Assembly: GCA_020630795.1 (NCBI GenBank)
Contig: JAHDIK010000002.1
Span: 143,972-207,971 of the forward strand
DNA length: 64,000 nucleotides
Direction: 5' to 3'
Source: Colwellia sp.
GTDB lineage: Bacteria > Pseudomonadota > Gammaproteobacteria > Enterobacterales > Alteromonadaceae
Shown: piece by piece, positions 20,306 through 29,047 of the stretch
Layout of the letters: the number at the start of each line of letters is the position of its first letter
Position numbering within the stretch: the first letter of the stretch is position 1
Translations under genes and position numbers: made by a program
Notes under the pieces: model-generated
The model's input: only the letters and a program-made list of their open reading frames with translations
Told to the model about the DNA's origin: nothing
Database searches by the model: none

Positions 20306-21280
20306 ATGAAAGAAAATACCCCAACAGAAACCCAAAAACCTCAAGTTCGGTACATTACTATTGATAGTGAAGATGCTGGTCAACGAGTTGATAATTTTTT
20401 GGTAAGAACACTTAAAGGTGTTCCTAAAAGTCATATATACAGGTTATTGCGTAAAGGTGAAATTCGTGCAAATAAAAAACGAATTAAGCCTGAATATAAA
20501 CTTAACGATCAAGATATATTACGTATTGCGCCGATCCGTATTTCTGAAAAAACAGATACCGTATCAACTAAATTAAACGTTGTTACGAATTTAGAAAAAC
20601 ACATTTTGTTTGAAGACGAGCGTTTAATCGTGATTAATAAGCCATCAGGCATGGCTGTTCATGGTGGGAGTGGTTTAAGTTTTGGTTTGATTGAAGCTTT
20701 AAGGGCTCTTCGTCCCGAAGCAAGAATGTTAGAACTCGTTCATAGGTTAGACCGAGATACGTCTGGTTGTTTAGTTATTGCAAAAAAGCGTTCAGCGCTT
20801 CGCAATTTGCATGAACAGTTGAGAAATAAAACTGTTCAGAAGTTTTATCATGCACTCGTTAAGGGGAAATGGTCAGCTAAAATTACTCGTGTTACTGAAG
20901 GTTTGAAGAAAAATGATCTTAAGTCTGGCGAACGAGTTGTTGTAGTAGACAATATTAACGGCAAAGAATCAGAGACACGTTATAAAATTTTGCAGCAGTA
21001 TAACAATGCAACGTTAGTACGAGCTTTCCCTGTTACTGGTAGAACTCATCAAATTCGTGTTCACTGTCAAGCTAAAGGCCATTCTATCGCCTGTGACGCT
21101 AAATATGGTAACGAAGTGTTTGATGAAGAAATGAAATCGATTGGCTTAAAACGTTTGTTTCTTCATGCGGCGAGTATCGAATTTACCCATCCATTAAGTA
21201 ATGAGCGCATTAAGATAGAAGCGCCACTCGATGCTGAATTGCAAAAAACACTTAATAAGCTTGAAAAGTCGAGAGGTTAA
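20306..21280 (+). CDS. rluC: 23S rRNA pseudouridine synthase RluC
   Basis: This 324-residue enzyme, by homology, makes pseudouridines 955, 2504 and 2580 in 23S rRNA. An N-terminal S4 RNA-binding domain (QRVDNFLVRTLKGVPKSHIY, about residues 28-47) precedes the RluA-type catalytic domain. The motif HRLDRDTSG begins at His146, so the catalytic Asp is Asp149. Further family blocks are VNKPSGMAVHGG-like (INKPSGMAVHGG) and RTHQIRVH. It is placed divergently from rne as in E. coli, and a HAD gene follows 6 bp later. Confidence 0.93.
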   Translation: MKENTPTETQKPQVRYITIDSEDAGQRVDNFLVRTLKGVPKSHIYRLLRKGEIRANKKRIKPEYKLNDQDILRIAPIRISEKTDTVSTKLNVVTNLEKHILFEDERLIVINKPSGMAVHGGSGLSFGLIEALRALRPEARMLELVHRLDRDTSGCLVIAKKRSALRNLHEQLRNKTVQKFYHALVKGKWSAKITRVTEGLKKNDLKSGERVVVVDNINGKESETRYKILQQYNNATLVRAFPVTGRTHQIRVHCQAKGHSIACDAKYGNEVFDEEMKSIGLKRLFLHAASIEFTHPLSNERIKIEAPLDAELQKTLNKLEKSRG

Positions 21281-21286
21281 ATAAGC

Positions 21287-21937
21287 GTGAGTAAAAATTA
21301 TAAGCTCATTATTTTTGATTGGGACGGAACCCTAATGGATTCTGTTACTCGTATAGTTACGTCAATGCAAGCAACGGCGAAAGTGCTAGATTTACCCCAA
21401 CCAACATTTGAACAAGGTAAAAGCATCATAGGTTTAAGTTTAGGTAAAGGTATTCAAACTTTATTTCCAAACTGTTCAGAAGAGTTGCGACTAAACATTG
21501 AAAAACAATATAAACATCAGTTTTTGGAAGTGAATGATACACCAACGCCTTTATTTGAACATGCATTAACACTTATTAATCGATTAAAAGATCAAGGTAA
21601 ACTCGTTACTATTGCTACGGGTAAAGCTCGTCCTGGTTTAGAAAGAGTGTTAGCAATGTCAAATACAAAGCATTTATTTGATTCAACACGCTCAGCTAGT
21701 GATTGTAAATCAAAGCCAGATCCCGAAATGATTATTTCATTACTTGAAGAGTTTAATGTGGCCGCTCAAGATGCTGTAATGATTGGGGATACAAGCTTTG
21801 ATTTAGAAATGGCTAAAAATGCAGGTGTTGATTCTTTCGGAGTTACTTTAGGAGCCCATAAACGGTCTGTTTTAGAATCACACGCTCCAGTCGCTATAGT
21901 TGATTCGTTAAAAGAATTAGAACAATGGCTTGTATAA
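21287..21937 (+). CDS. HAD-IA family phosphatase
   Basis: This 216-residue haloacid-dehalogenase-type hydrolase resembles phosphoglycolate phosphatase. Motif I is FDWDGTLMDS (nucleophile Asp11, acid/base Asp13), motif II lies near TIATGKARPG, the lysine of motif III in DCKSKPDPEM, and motif IV is MIGDTSFDLEMAKNAG. The GTG start at 21287 has GAGAGG 10 bp upstream, overlapping the end of rluC, so the two genes are co-transcribed. The substrate is not known; a small phosphorylated metabolite is likely. Confidence 0.85.
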   Translation: MSKNYKLIIFDWDGTLMDSVTRIVTSMQATAKVLDLPQPTFEQGKSIIGLSLGKGIQTLFPNCSEELRLNIEKQYKHQFLEVNDTPTPLFEHALTLINRLKDQGKLVTIATGKARPGLERVLAMSNTKHLFDSTRSASDCKSKPDPEMIISLLEEFNVAAQDAVMIGDTSFDLEMAKNAGVDSFGVTLGAHKRSVLESHAPVAIVDSLKELEQWLV

Positions 21938-21960
21938 ATAATACAAGGTAATTCCTTTAC

Positions 21961-22004
21961 AGTGTGTTAAATACTCGGCTTATAAATAGCCTATTTAACA
22001 CACT
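21961..22004. terminator. Long perfect hairpin between convergent genes
   Basis: A 13-bp perfect stem (21961-21973 with 21992-22004) encloses a second 4-bp stem (GGCT/AGCC). It sits between the convergent HAD gene and yceF and is symmetrical enough to act on both transcripts. There is no strong T-run on either side. Confidence 0.6.
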
Positions 22005-22039
22005 AATCTTAACTTCAAATTTAAACGTCTTCTTAAAGT

Positions 22040-22630
22040 TTATTGCTCTTGTAAAACATCAAATCCGTGCTTCTTTAATAAGCTAACCAGCTTTATCAGT
22101 GGAAGGCCAATTAATGTATTTGGATCATCTCCGTCAAGCTTATTAAATAAACATATACCTAGCGCCTCACTTTTGAAGCTACCAGCACAGTTGTACGGCT
22201 GTTCAGTGTGCAAGTATGCACTGATCTCGTCTTTAGTTAATTCATTAAAATGAACAGTAAAAGGTTCCACCAAAGAATGAACAACGTTTGTTCTATTATC
22301 AATAACAGCTAACCCTGTATAAAAGGTAACAGCATTACCACTAAACTTGCTGAGTTGCTTAAACGCATTCTCAAAATTATGAGGCTTACCCAATATTTCA
22401 TTATTATGTACTGCTACTTGGTCAGAGCCTATAATGATAGCGTCATTATAATTGTTAATTGCTCTAGATTTTTCAACGGCTAAACGTTCAACCAGTGCTT
22501 GAGGTGATTCATTGGGTAAGGCACTTTCATCAATATTAGGGCTCGCACATTCAAATGAAATGTTAAGCTTTTCGAGTATTGATTTTCGAAATGGAGAGGT
22601 TGAACCTAAGACAATTGTGCGTGATGCCAT
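22040..22630 (-). CDS. yceF: Maf-family nucleotide pyrophosphatase (YceF type)
   Basis: This 196-residue house-cleaning enzyme is expected to hydrolyse 7-methyl-GTP to the monophosphate, as E. coli YceF does. Visible motifs are LGSTSPFRKSILEKL at residues 7-21, the conserved DE pair in NIDESA, GSDQVAV (catalytic Asp region, about residues 68-74), and GSFKSEALG with FNKLDGDDPNTLIGLPL near the end. Its position, divergent from yceD-rpmF, is the same as in E. coli and supports the YceF rather than the YhdE subtype. Confidence 0.9.
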   Translation of the reverse strand: MASRTIVLGSTSPFRKSILEKLNISFECASPNIDESALPNESPQALVERLAVEKSRAINNYNDAIIIGSDQVAVHNNEILGKPHNFENAFKQLSKFSGNAVTFYTGLAVIDNRTNVVHSLVEPFTVHFNELTKDEISAYLHTEQPYNCAGSFKSEALGICLFNKLDGDDPNTLIGLPLIKLVSLLKKHGFDVLQEQ

Positions 22631-22750
22631 TAATAATTTCTCAATTTTTATTTAGTTACTTGTTAATATAGAGACGTTATCGCTTTTTTAAAGCAAATTA
22701 TGTAATTTTCTTTTGACACAATAGCCTCAGGGCTTTATTATGCGCGCCTT

Positions 22751-23263
22751 ATGCAAAATCTTAAACTTCCAATAACGATAGACCCATTTAAAAGCGCCCA
22801 ACGTAGGTTGGTGTGTGAAGGTGTTTTTAGTATATCTGGAATGAATAGATTGCTTGCTGTTTGTGAAAACAGCAGTGAGCAAGTTAAAGTTAAATTTAGC
22901 TTTCATGTGGATGAACGTGGACTGAGTGTTATTTCAGGTACAGGATCGGCATTAGTTAAATTAACTTGTCAGCGTTGTACTGACATGTTTGAGCACGAGC
23001 TAAATATAGACTTTGTATTTAGTCCGGTGAAAAACCAAGATGCAATCGCTGAATTGCCGTCATATTATGACGCAATAGAATTAGATGAAAATGGTGAAGT
23101 TAATTTACTTGAATTAGTGGAAGAAGAGTTAATACTTGAGGTTCCATTAGTTCCAAGGCATAACCCAAAAGATTGTTCAGCTCCTGCTGATAGTACTTGG
23201 GGTGAATTACCTGAAGAGTTAGAAAAACCAAACCCATTTGATGTATTAAAACAACTTAAATAG
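22751..23263 (+). CDS. yceD: YceD, DUF177 family protein
   Basis: This 170-residue protein of the DUF177 family is encoded immediately before rpmF. In bacteria and plants the family is linked to 23S rRNA accumulation. The pattern VKLTCQRCTDMFEHEL (about residues 70-85) with its CxxC, and the acidic C-terminal half (LVEEELILEVPLVPRH), are typical. It is transcribed with rpmF, 41 bp downstream. No clear Shine-Dalgarno precedes the ATG at 22751. Confidence 0.9.
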   Translation: MQNLKLPITIDPFKSAQRRLVCEGVFSISGMNRLLAVCENSSEQVKVKFSFHVDERGLSVISGTGSALVKLTCQRCTDMFEHELNIDFVFSPVKNQDAIAELPSYYDAIELDENGEVNLLELVEEELILEVPLVPRHNPKDCSAPADSTWGELPEELEKPNPFDVLKQLK

Positions 23264-23304
23264 TTGAATTTATTTAACTTAATAACCGATTTTAGGAGTA
23301 GGTA

Positions 23305-23475
23305 ATGGCAGTTCAAAAGAGCAAAAAGTCTCGTTCAAGACGTGGCATGCGCCGTTCACATGATGCATTAACCGCTGAAAACTTATCAGTAGATCCAGTT
23401 TCAGGCGAAACGCATCGTCGTCACCACGTAACAGCTGATGGCTATTACAAAGGTGTTAAAGTAATTAACAAGTAG
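23305..23475 (+). CDS. rpmF: 50S ribosomal protein L32
   Basis: A 56-residue protein beginning [20 protein letters not shown], then [30 protein letters not shown] and VKVINK: the gammaproteobacterial bL32 pattern without the zinc Cys residues found in some other phyla. TAGGAG at 23293-23298 gives a good ribosome binding site. It lies between yceD and plsX as in most gammaproteobacteria. Confidence 0.97.
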   Translation: MAVQKSKKSRSRRGMRRSHDALTAENLSVDPVSGETHRRHHVTADGYYKGVKVINK

Positions 23476-23493
23476 TTTTAAACTATTTGTTAT

Positions 23494-23526
23494 CAAAAGC
23501 TTTTTAGTTAACTAAACAGGCTTTTG
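23494..23526 (+). other. Hairpin between rpmF and plsX
   Basis: CAAAAGC and GCTTTTG pair around an inner palindrome (TTAGTTAACTAA). It could attenuate read-through from the ribosomal gene into lipid synthesis or simply protect the rpmF mRNA 3' end. No T-run follows. Confidence 0.4.
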
Positions 23527-23606
23527 AAATATTATTGTGTTTATTACTTTTCCATATAAAAAGTTATGAGTACGTTAATATTGTTACTTAAAAATACAGC
23601 AACACT

Positions 23607-24641
23607 ATGAAAAGTGATGCTTATCTAACTATCGCGTTAGATATTATGGGGGGCGACAAAGGCCCCCTAATAACTATTCCTGCTGCAATTATGGCTATTG
23701 AAAAAATGCCTAACTTGCACCTTATTCTTGTTGGTGATGAAACCATTATCAAACAAGAACTATCCAAGAAAAACCTGTTAAACAGCCCTCAACTTTCTAT
23801 TAGTCCTTCAACACAAATTGTTGAAATGGACGAATTACCGTCGTCAGCCCTCAGAACTAAAAAGAATTCTTCAATGCGTGTTGCTTTAAACCTTGTTCAT
23901 GACGAGAAAGCACAAGCATGTGTTAGTGCTGGTAATACTGGTGCGCTTTTTTCTATGGCTCATTACGTGTTAAAAATGTTACCAGGTGTTGAAAGGCCTG
24001 CGCTCATTTCTTCTTTGCCTACAAATAATGAAGACAAACACGTATTTATGTTAGACCTTGGCGCCAACGTATTTTGTGATTCAAATGTATTGTATCAATT
24101 TGCAATTATGGGCTCTGTACTTGCTGAAGAAGTTGATGACATTAAAAAACCTCGTATCGCTTTATTGAATATGGGCTCTGAAGATATTAAGGGCAGTGAC
24201 CATATTAAGTTTACAGGTGCGCAATTAACTGATAATCCTCATATTAATTATATTGGTTTTGTAGAAGGAAATGATATTTTTTCTAATAAAGCTGACGTTA
24301 TTGTGTGCGATGGTTTTGTTGGAAATGTTGCACTGAAAACTTGTGAAGGGGTTGCATTAATGGTGTTTAACAAGTTTAAAACTATTTTATCTCAGCATAT
24401 TGTTACGCGTGTTATGGGGAAATTGTTTGCTAATACAATTAAAAAACTATTCAAATCATTGAACCCCGACCAGTACAATGGCGCAAGTTTGATAGGATTA
24501 CGCGGAATTGTGGTTAAGAGTCATGGAAATGCTAGCTCTTTAGCATTTTTGGCTGCTATTTTTGAAGCAGCAAAAGAAGTTGAAAGGCAAGTTCCAGAAA
24601 AAATTAAAAGTAAACTGGAACAAAGCTTAGCAGACAGATAA
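23607..24641 (+). CDS. plsX: Phosphate acyltransferase PlsX
   Basis: This 344-residue enzyme converts acyl-ACP to acyl-phosphate for the PlsY route of phospholipid synthesis. Signatures are [12 protein letters not shown] (residues 9-20), [11 protein letters not shown] (about 107-117), FMLDLGANV, and [16 protein letters not shown] (about 231-246). The 131-bp gap after rpmF suggests an extra promoter. Normally fabH follows; here the next gene is fabD. Confidence 0.95.
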   Translation: MKSDAYLTIALDIMGGDKGPLITIPAAIMAIEKMPNLHLILVGDETIIKQELSKKNLLNSPQLSISPSTQIVEMDELPSSALRTKKNSSMRVALNLVHDEKAQACVSAGNTGALFSMAHYVLKMLPGVERPALISSLPTNNEDKHVFMLDLGANVFCDSNVLYQFAIMGSVLAEEVDDIKKPRIALLNMGSEDIKGSDHIKFTGAQLTDNPHINYIGFVEGNDIFSNKADVIVCDGFVGNVALKTCEGVALMVFNKFKTILSQHIVTRVMGKLFANTIKKLFKSLNPDQYNGASLIGLRGIVVKSHGNASSLAFLAAIFEAAKEVERQVPEKIKSKLEQSLADR

Positions 24642-24692
24642 ATAAGAATTTAAAATTATAATTATTCATTAAGTTATATATTAGGTAATAAA

Positions 24693-25628
24693 ATGCAAAA
24701 TAATTTAGCGTTTGTTTTTCCCGGTCAAGGTTCTCAAGCAGTCTCAATGCTTGCAGATTTTGCTGATGAAAGTGTTGTTAGAGATACATTTAAAGAAGCT
24801 TCAGATGCTCTTGGATATGATATGTGGGAGCTTATTTCACAAGACCCCGAGAATAAACTCAATCAAACTAACTACACGCAACCAGCATTATTAACAGCGA
24901 GTGTGGCTCTATGGCGTTTGTGGACTGCAAACACTGACGTTAAACCTTCAGCGCTAGCAGGGCATAGTTTAGGTGAATACTCAGCGTTAGTATGTGCAAA
25001 TGTATTAGATTTAGCGTCAGCGGTTAAGTTAGTGCAAAAACGTGGTGAGCTTATGCAAGCATCTGTACCTGAGGGTGTAGGGGCAATGGCTGCTGTTATT
25101 GGGTTAGATGATAACTCTATTATCGCTGCATGTGAAAAAGCTGCTCAAGATGAAGTGGTTTCGGCTGTTAATTTCAACTCTCCAGGACAAGTTGTTATTG
25201 CTGGGCATAAGGCTGCCGTTGAGCGTGCAGGTGAATTATGTAAAGAAGGTGGAGCTAAACGAGTTTTACCTTTACCTGTTAGTGTGCCTTCACACTGTGC
25301 ATTAATGAAAGATGCTGCTGATGCACTAGCAAAAGAATTAGATGCAATTTCATTTAATACGCCAAGTATCCCTGTAATTAATAATGTAGATGTTGAAATT
25401 GAAACATCTGCTGACAATATTAAAAAAGCACTTGTGAGACAGTTGTATTCTCCTGTTCGTTGGACCGAAACAGTAGAGAAACTTGCTACTGATGGTTGTA
25501 CAACAGCGTTAGAAGTTGGTCCAGGTAAAGTATTACAAGGACTTTTAAAGCGTATCAATAAGTCAATTAAGTGTGAGTCTGTAAACAACAGTGCTTCATT
25601 AACTAAAGCATTAGATTTAATTAAATAG
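24693..25628 (+). CDS. fabD: Malonyl-CoA:ACP transacylase
   Basis: This 311-residue enzyme loads malonate onto ACP. FVFPGQGSQ is at the N terminus, the nucleophile is Ser92 in AGHSLGEYSA, and the catalytic His lies in VPSHCALM (about residue 201). The length and residue numbering match the E. coli enzyme closely. It lies 51 bp after plsX with no fabH between, and 8 bp before fabG. Confidence 0.96.
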   Translation: MQNNLAFVFPGQGSQAVSMLADFADESVVRDTFKEASDALGYDMWELISQDPENKLNQTNYTQPALLTASVALWRLWTANTDVKPSALAGHSLGEYSALVCANVLDLASAVKLVQKRGELMQASVPEGVGAMAAVIGLDDNSIIAACEKAAQDEVVSAVNFNSPGQVVIAGHKAAVERAGELCKEGGAKRVLPLPVSVPSHCALMKDAADALAKELDAISFNTPSIPVINNVDVEIETSADNIKKALVRQLYSPVRWTETVEKLATDGCTTALEVGPGKVLQGLLKRINKSIKCESVNNSASLTKALDLIK

Positions 25629-25636
25629 GTTTTTAT

Positions 25637-26371
25637 ATGTTTTCATTAGATGGAAAAGTAGTACTAGTAACAGGTGCAAGCCGTGGTATTGGTAAAGCAA
25701 TTGCTAGTCAATTAAAAGAGCTAGGAGCAGTAGTTATAGGTACTGCAACTTCACAAAGCGGCGCTGATAAAATCAGTGAGTATCTTGGTGAGGAAAAAGG
25801 ACTCGTATTAAATGTCACTGATAATGAGTCAATTGACACTTTGTTCGATACGATCAAAGAAAAGTATCAATCTGTAGATATACTTGTTAATAATGCTGGT
25901 ATTACTAAAGATAATTTATTCATGAGAATGAAAGATGATGAATGGCAAGATATCATCGACACGAACTTATCTTCAGTATACAAACTGAGCAAGGCAGCAA
26001 TTAGACCAATGATGAAAAAGCGTAATGGTCGTATTATCAACATTGGTTCTGTTGTAGGTAGCATGGGTAATTCAGGTCAGGTGAACTACGCAACAGCTAA
26101 AGCTGGTTTATTAGGTTTTACTAAATCATTAGCGCGAGAAGTTGCTTCTCGAGGAATTACGGTCAATACTGTAGCGCCGGGCTTTATTGATACAGATATG
26201 ACACAAACGCTTACAGATGAGCAAAAAGAAGGCATTTTTTCTCAAGTACCAGCGAACAGATTAGGTAAGCCAGAAGAAATTGCGAACGCAGTCGCTTTCT
26301 TGGCTTCAGACAGTGCAGCATATATTACCGGCGAAACATTGCACGTTAATGGCGGTATGTACATGTTATAG
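25637..26371 (+). CDS. fabG: 3-oxoacyl-ACP reductase
   Basis: This is a 244-residue NADPH-dependent short-chain reductase of fatty-acid elongation. The cofactor loop TGASRGIG spans residues 12-19, NNAG starts at residue 85, and the triad Ser138, Tyr151 and Lys155 is intact (NIGSVVG, VNYATAKAG). The terminal GGMYML is typical of FabG. A 152-bp gap follows before acpP. Confidence 0.97.
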   Translation: MFSLDGKVVLVTGASRGIGKAIASQLKELGAVVIGTATSQSGADKISEYLGEEKGLVLNVTDNESIDTLFDTIKEKYQSVDILVNNAGITKDNLFMRMKDDEWQDIIDTNLSSVYKLSKAAIRPMMKKRNGRIINIGSVVGSMGNSGQVNYATAKAGLLGFTKSLAREVASRGITVNTVAPGFIDTDMTQTLTDEQKEGIFSQVPANRLGKPEEIANAVAFLASDSAAYITGETLHVNGGMYML

Positions 26372-26484
26372 TTGGTTTTATATTTTATAAAATTACTATA
26401 TATTAAGAAAGGTTATCAGGTTCGACCAGTAGAAAAAGTAAAATTAGATACTTGCAAGGCGGACTGTTGACGAATACACTACAC

Positions 26485-26501
26485 GCAATTTGAAAAATTG
26501 C
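26485..26501 (+). other. Small hairpin in the acpP leader
   Basis: GCAATTT and AAATTGC pair around a GAA loop, ending 22 bp before the acpP start codon. It may be a 5'-end stabiliser or a weak terminator separating fabG from acpP. Confidence 0.35.
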
Positions 26502-26523
26502 ATTTTCTAGTAAAGGAAAAAAA

Positions 26524-26757
26524 ATGAGTACTATTGAAGAACGCGTAAAGAAAATTACTATTGAACAGTTAGGTGTTAGCGAAGAAGAAGTAAAAACTGA
26601 ATCTTCATTTGTTGACGACTTAGGTGCTGATTCTTTAGATACTGTAGAATTAGTTATGGCGTTAGAAGAAGAATTTGATACAGAGATTCCTGACGAAGAA
26701 GCTGAAAAAATTACTACAGTTCAAGCAGCAATCGATTACGTTACTGCTAACCAGTAA
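26524..26757 (+). CDS. acpP: Acyl carrier protein
   Basis: This 77-residue acidic four-helix protein carries growing acyl chains. The phosphopantetheine attachment site is Ser37 in [21 protein letters not shown] directly upstream provides the ribosome binding site. The hairpins before and after suggest acpP is expressed at its own, probably higher, level than its neighbours. Confidence 0.98.
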   Translation: MSTIEERVKKITIEQLGVSEEEVKTESSFVDDLGADSLDTVELVMALEEEFDTEIPDEEAEKITTVQAAIDYVTANQ

Positions 26758-26767
26758 TTGTAATATG

Positions 26768-26796
26768 TTTCAGGCGATAGTCATTATCGCCTGAAA
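26768..26796 (+). terminator. Strong hairpin between acpP and fabF
   Basis: A 12-bp perfect stem (TTTCAGGCGATA with TATCGCCTGAAA) around a 5-nt loop, 11 bp after the acpP stop. A short AT-rich tract follows rather than a full T-run, so it may be a partial terminator or a 3'-end stabiliser. Confidence 0.65.
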
Positions 26797-26893
26797 TTAT
26801 TTAGAACATCATTCGTATCCTATTTATTCTTTTTAACTATTGTACGAATACAACCCTTTCAAATATTCTTTTCTATCGGAGGCAACTCATCCT

Positions 26894-28126
26894 ATGCGGC
26901 GTGTTGTAGTTACCGGTCTTGGTATGTTAAGCCCTTTGGGCAACAATCCTGAAACAACTTGGCAAAATTTACTGCTTGGTAAAAGTGGTATTAGCGATAT
27001 TCAACATTTTGATACATCTGAATACCCAACGCGATTTGCTGGCTTAATCAAAGATTTTAATGCTGAAGACTATATGGCTCGTAAAGAAGCCAAAAAAATG
27101 GATCTGTTTATTCAATATGGTGTTGCAGCGGGCGTTCAAGCGCTTCAAGATTCAGGATTAGAAGTTACTGAAGAAAACGCTCCTCGTATTGGTGTTGCAG
27201 TTGGTGCTGGTATTGGTGGTTTAGGTTTAATTGAAGAAAATTTCGAGAAAATGCTTAAAACAAGCCCTCGAAAGCTTTCTCCTTTTTTCGTGCCGTCTAC
27301 TATCATTAATATGATTGCTGGCCACTTATCTATCATGCATGGCTTAAAAGGCCCTAATATTTCTATTGTTACTGCTTGTACAAGTGGAGTTCACAATATC
27401 GGTCATGCGGCTCGTATGATTGCTTATGGTGATGCAGATGCTATGTTAGCAGGTGGTGCTGAAAAAGCGTCAACTCAGATGGGGATGGGGGGATTTGGTG
27501 CCGCAAGAGCACTTTCTACTCGCAATGATGATCCTCAAGCAGCTTCAAGGCCGTGGGATAAAGATCGCGACGGTTTTGTGTTGGGTGACGGTGCTGGTGT
27601 TGTGATGCTTGAAGAGTATGAACAAGCAAAAGCACGTGGAGCTGATATATACGCAGAATTAGTAGGTTTTGGTATGAGTGGCGACGCTTATCACATGACA
27701 TCACCTCCTGCAGATGGCGCTGGTGCAGCTTTAGCTATGCAAAATGCAATTAATGATGCAAAAGTTGATGTAGCTGATATTGGTTATATTAATGCTCATG
27801 GTACATCGACACCAGCGGGTGATATTGCAGAAACTAATGCAGTTAAATCTGTTTTTGGTACTAATGCTGAAAACGTGTTAATGGGTTCAACTAAGTCAAT
27901 GACTGGTCATTTACTTGGAGCAGCTGGAGCGGTTGAAGCTATTTTTAGTATTCAGGCGTTAGTTAACAATGCTGTGCCTCCAACGATTAATTTAGATAAT
28001 CCAGACGAAGGTTGTGATCTTGATTATATCGCCCATACGGCTCGTGATGTAAATTTAGATTATTCACTGTGTAACTCGTTTGGTTTTGGCGGAACGAATG
28101 GCTCGTTAATATTTAAAAAGCTGTAA
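26894..28126 (+). CDS. fabF: 3-oxoacyl-ACP synthase II
   Basis: This 410-residue condensing enzyme elongates acyl-ACP with malonyl-ACP. The ATG at 26894 is chosen because GGAGG (26878-26882) precedes it and [16 protein letters not shown] is the standard N terminus; the frame is open further upstream. The triad is Cys162 in TACTSG, His in [11 protein letters not shown] and His in [14 protein letters not shown]. The C-terminal [12 protein letters not shown] is intact. It ends the fab cluster and is followed by a terminator. Confidence 0.97.
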   Translation: MRRVVVTGLGMLSPLGNNPETTWQNLLLGKSGISDIQHFDTSEYPTRFAGLIKDFNAEDYMARKEAKKMDLFIQYGVAAGVQALQDSGLEVTEENAPRIGVAVGAGIGGLGLIEENFEKMLKTSPRKLSPFFVPSTIINMIAGHLSIMHGLKGPNISIVTACTSGVHNIGHAARMIAYGDADAMLAGGAEKASTQMGMGGFGAARALSTRNDDPQAASRPWDKDRDGFVLGDGAGVVMLEEYEQAKARGADIYAELVGFGMSGDAYHMTSPPADGAGAALAMQNAINDAKVDVADIGYINAHGTSTPAGDIAETNAVKSVFGTNAENVLMGSTKSMTGHLLGAAGAVEAIFSIQALVNNAVPPTINLDNPDEGCDLDYIAHTARDVNLDYSLCNSFGFGGTNGSLIFKKL

Positions 28127-28150
28127 ATTATTGCTTGAATATAATTAGCT

Positions 28151-28187
28151 AAACCTGAATACTTGTTATCAAATATTCAGGTTTTTT
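28151..28187 (+). terminator. Intrinsic terminator of the fab cluster
   Basis: AAACCTGAATA and TATTCAGGTTT form an 11-bp stem with a 12-nt loop, ending in a T-run, 24 bp after the fabF stop. Confidence 0.88.
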
Positions 28188-28240
28188 ATTTTTATAAGTA
28201 AACCTTTCTTAAATTATCCGATCTTTTTTGTATTTAAATA

Positions 28241-29047
28241 ATGTACTTTCAATCAATTAACGGTGTAGAGATAGACCAAATTTCGGCGTCTGACCGAGGT
28301 TTAGCTTATGGCGATGGTTTATTTACAACAGCGAAAATTCTCAACGGTAATGTGTTGATGCTTAAACAACATATAGAGCGTTTACGTGACGGCTGTATTG
28401 TATTAAGCATTGATGGTGTTAATTTTTCACTTTTAGAAGAGCACATTATTGAAGTTGCAAAACGTTACCCGTTAGCAGTTCTTAAAGTTATTATTACATC
28501 TGGAGCGGGAGGAAGAGGGTATTCTCGATTAGGTGCTAATTCTCCTAACATAATTGTTAAAACTTCTGAGTTTCCTACCAAGTATACTGAATGGCAGACA
28601 AATGGTATTTGTATTGCTGATGCAAAAATTCAACTCGGTCTTAATCCTTTGTTAGCAGGAATTAAACACCTTAATCGACTAGAACAAGTTTTATTAAGAG
28701 CCGAACTTGACCGTACTGACTATGATGATTTATTAGTTTACGATTTACATTCCAACCTTGTAGAAACCACGTGTTCTAATGTGTTTTGGTTTGAAAACAA
28801 AAAAATATTCACACCTATTATTAAAGACAGTGGAGTAGCCGGCTTGTTTCGTTCTGCTTTGCTTAAAGCCTTTCCAGAAATACAGATTGTTAATGGCACT
28901 CAAAATACCATTAAAAATGCCGATGCAATGTTTATTACTAACTCTGTAATGGAAATTGTACCCATTAAACAATACCAAGGAATGCAACTTAATTTGGACA
29001 AGGTGCACCAAATTCAATCGCAGTTTAAACGTTTACCGCATGATTAA
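28241..29047 (+). CDS. pabC: Aminodeoxychorismate lyase
   Basis: This is a 268-residue PLP enzyme of fold type IV that releases pyruvate from 4-amino-4-deoxychorismate to give p-aminobenzoate for folate. The opening SDRGLAYGDGLFTTAKI, the PLP lysine Lys142 in AGIKHLNRLEQVL and the ETTCSNVFW segment identify it. It overlaps mltG by 8 bp. The order pabC-mltG-tmk-holB is the common gammaproteobacterial one. Confidence 0.92.
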   Translation: MYFQSINGVEIDQISASDRGLAYGDGLFTTAKILNGNVLMLKQHIERLRDGCIVLSIDGVNFSLLEEHIIEVAKRYPLAVLKVIITSGAGGRGYSRLGANSPNIIVKTSEFPTKYTEWQTNGICIADAKIQLGLNPLLAGIKHLNRLEQVLLRAELDRTDYDDLLVYDLHSNLVETTCSNVFWFENKKIFTPIIKDSGVAGLFRSALLKAFPEIQIVNGTQNTIKNADAMFITNSVMEIVPIKQYQGMQLNLDKVHQIQSQFKRLPHD

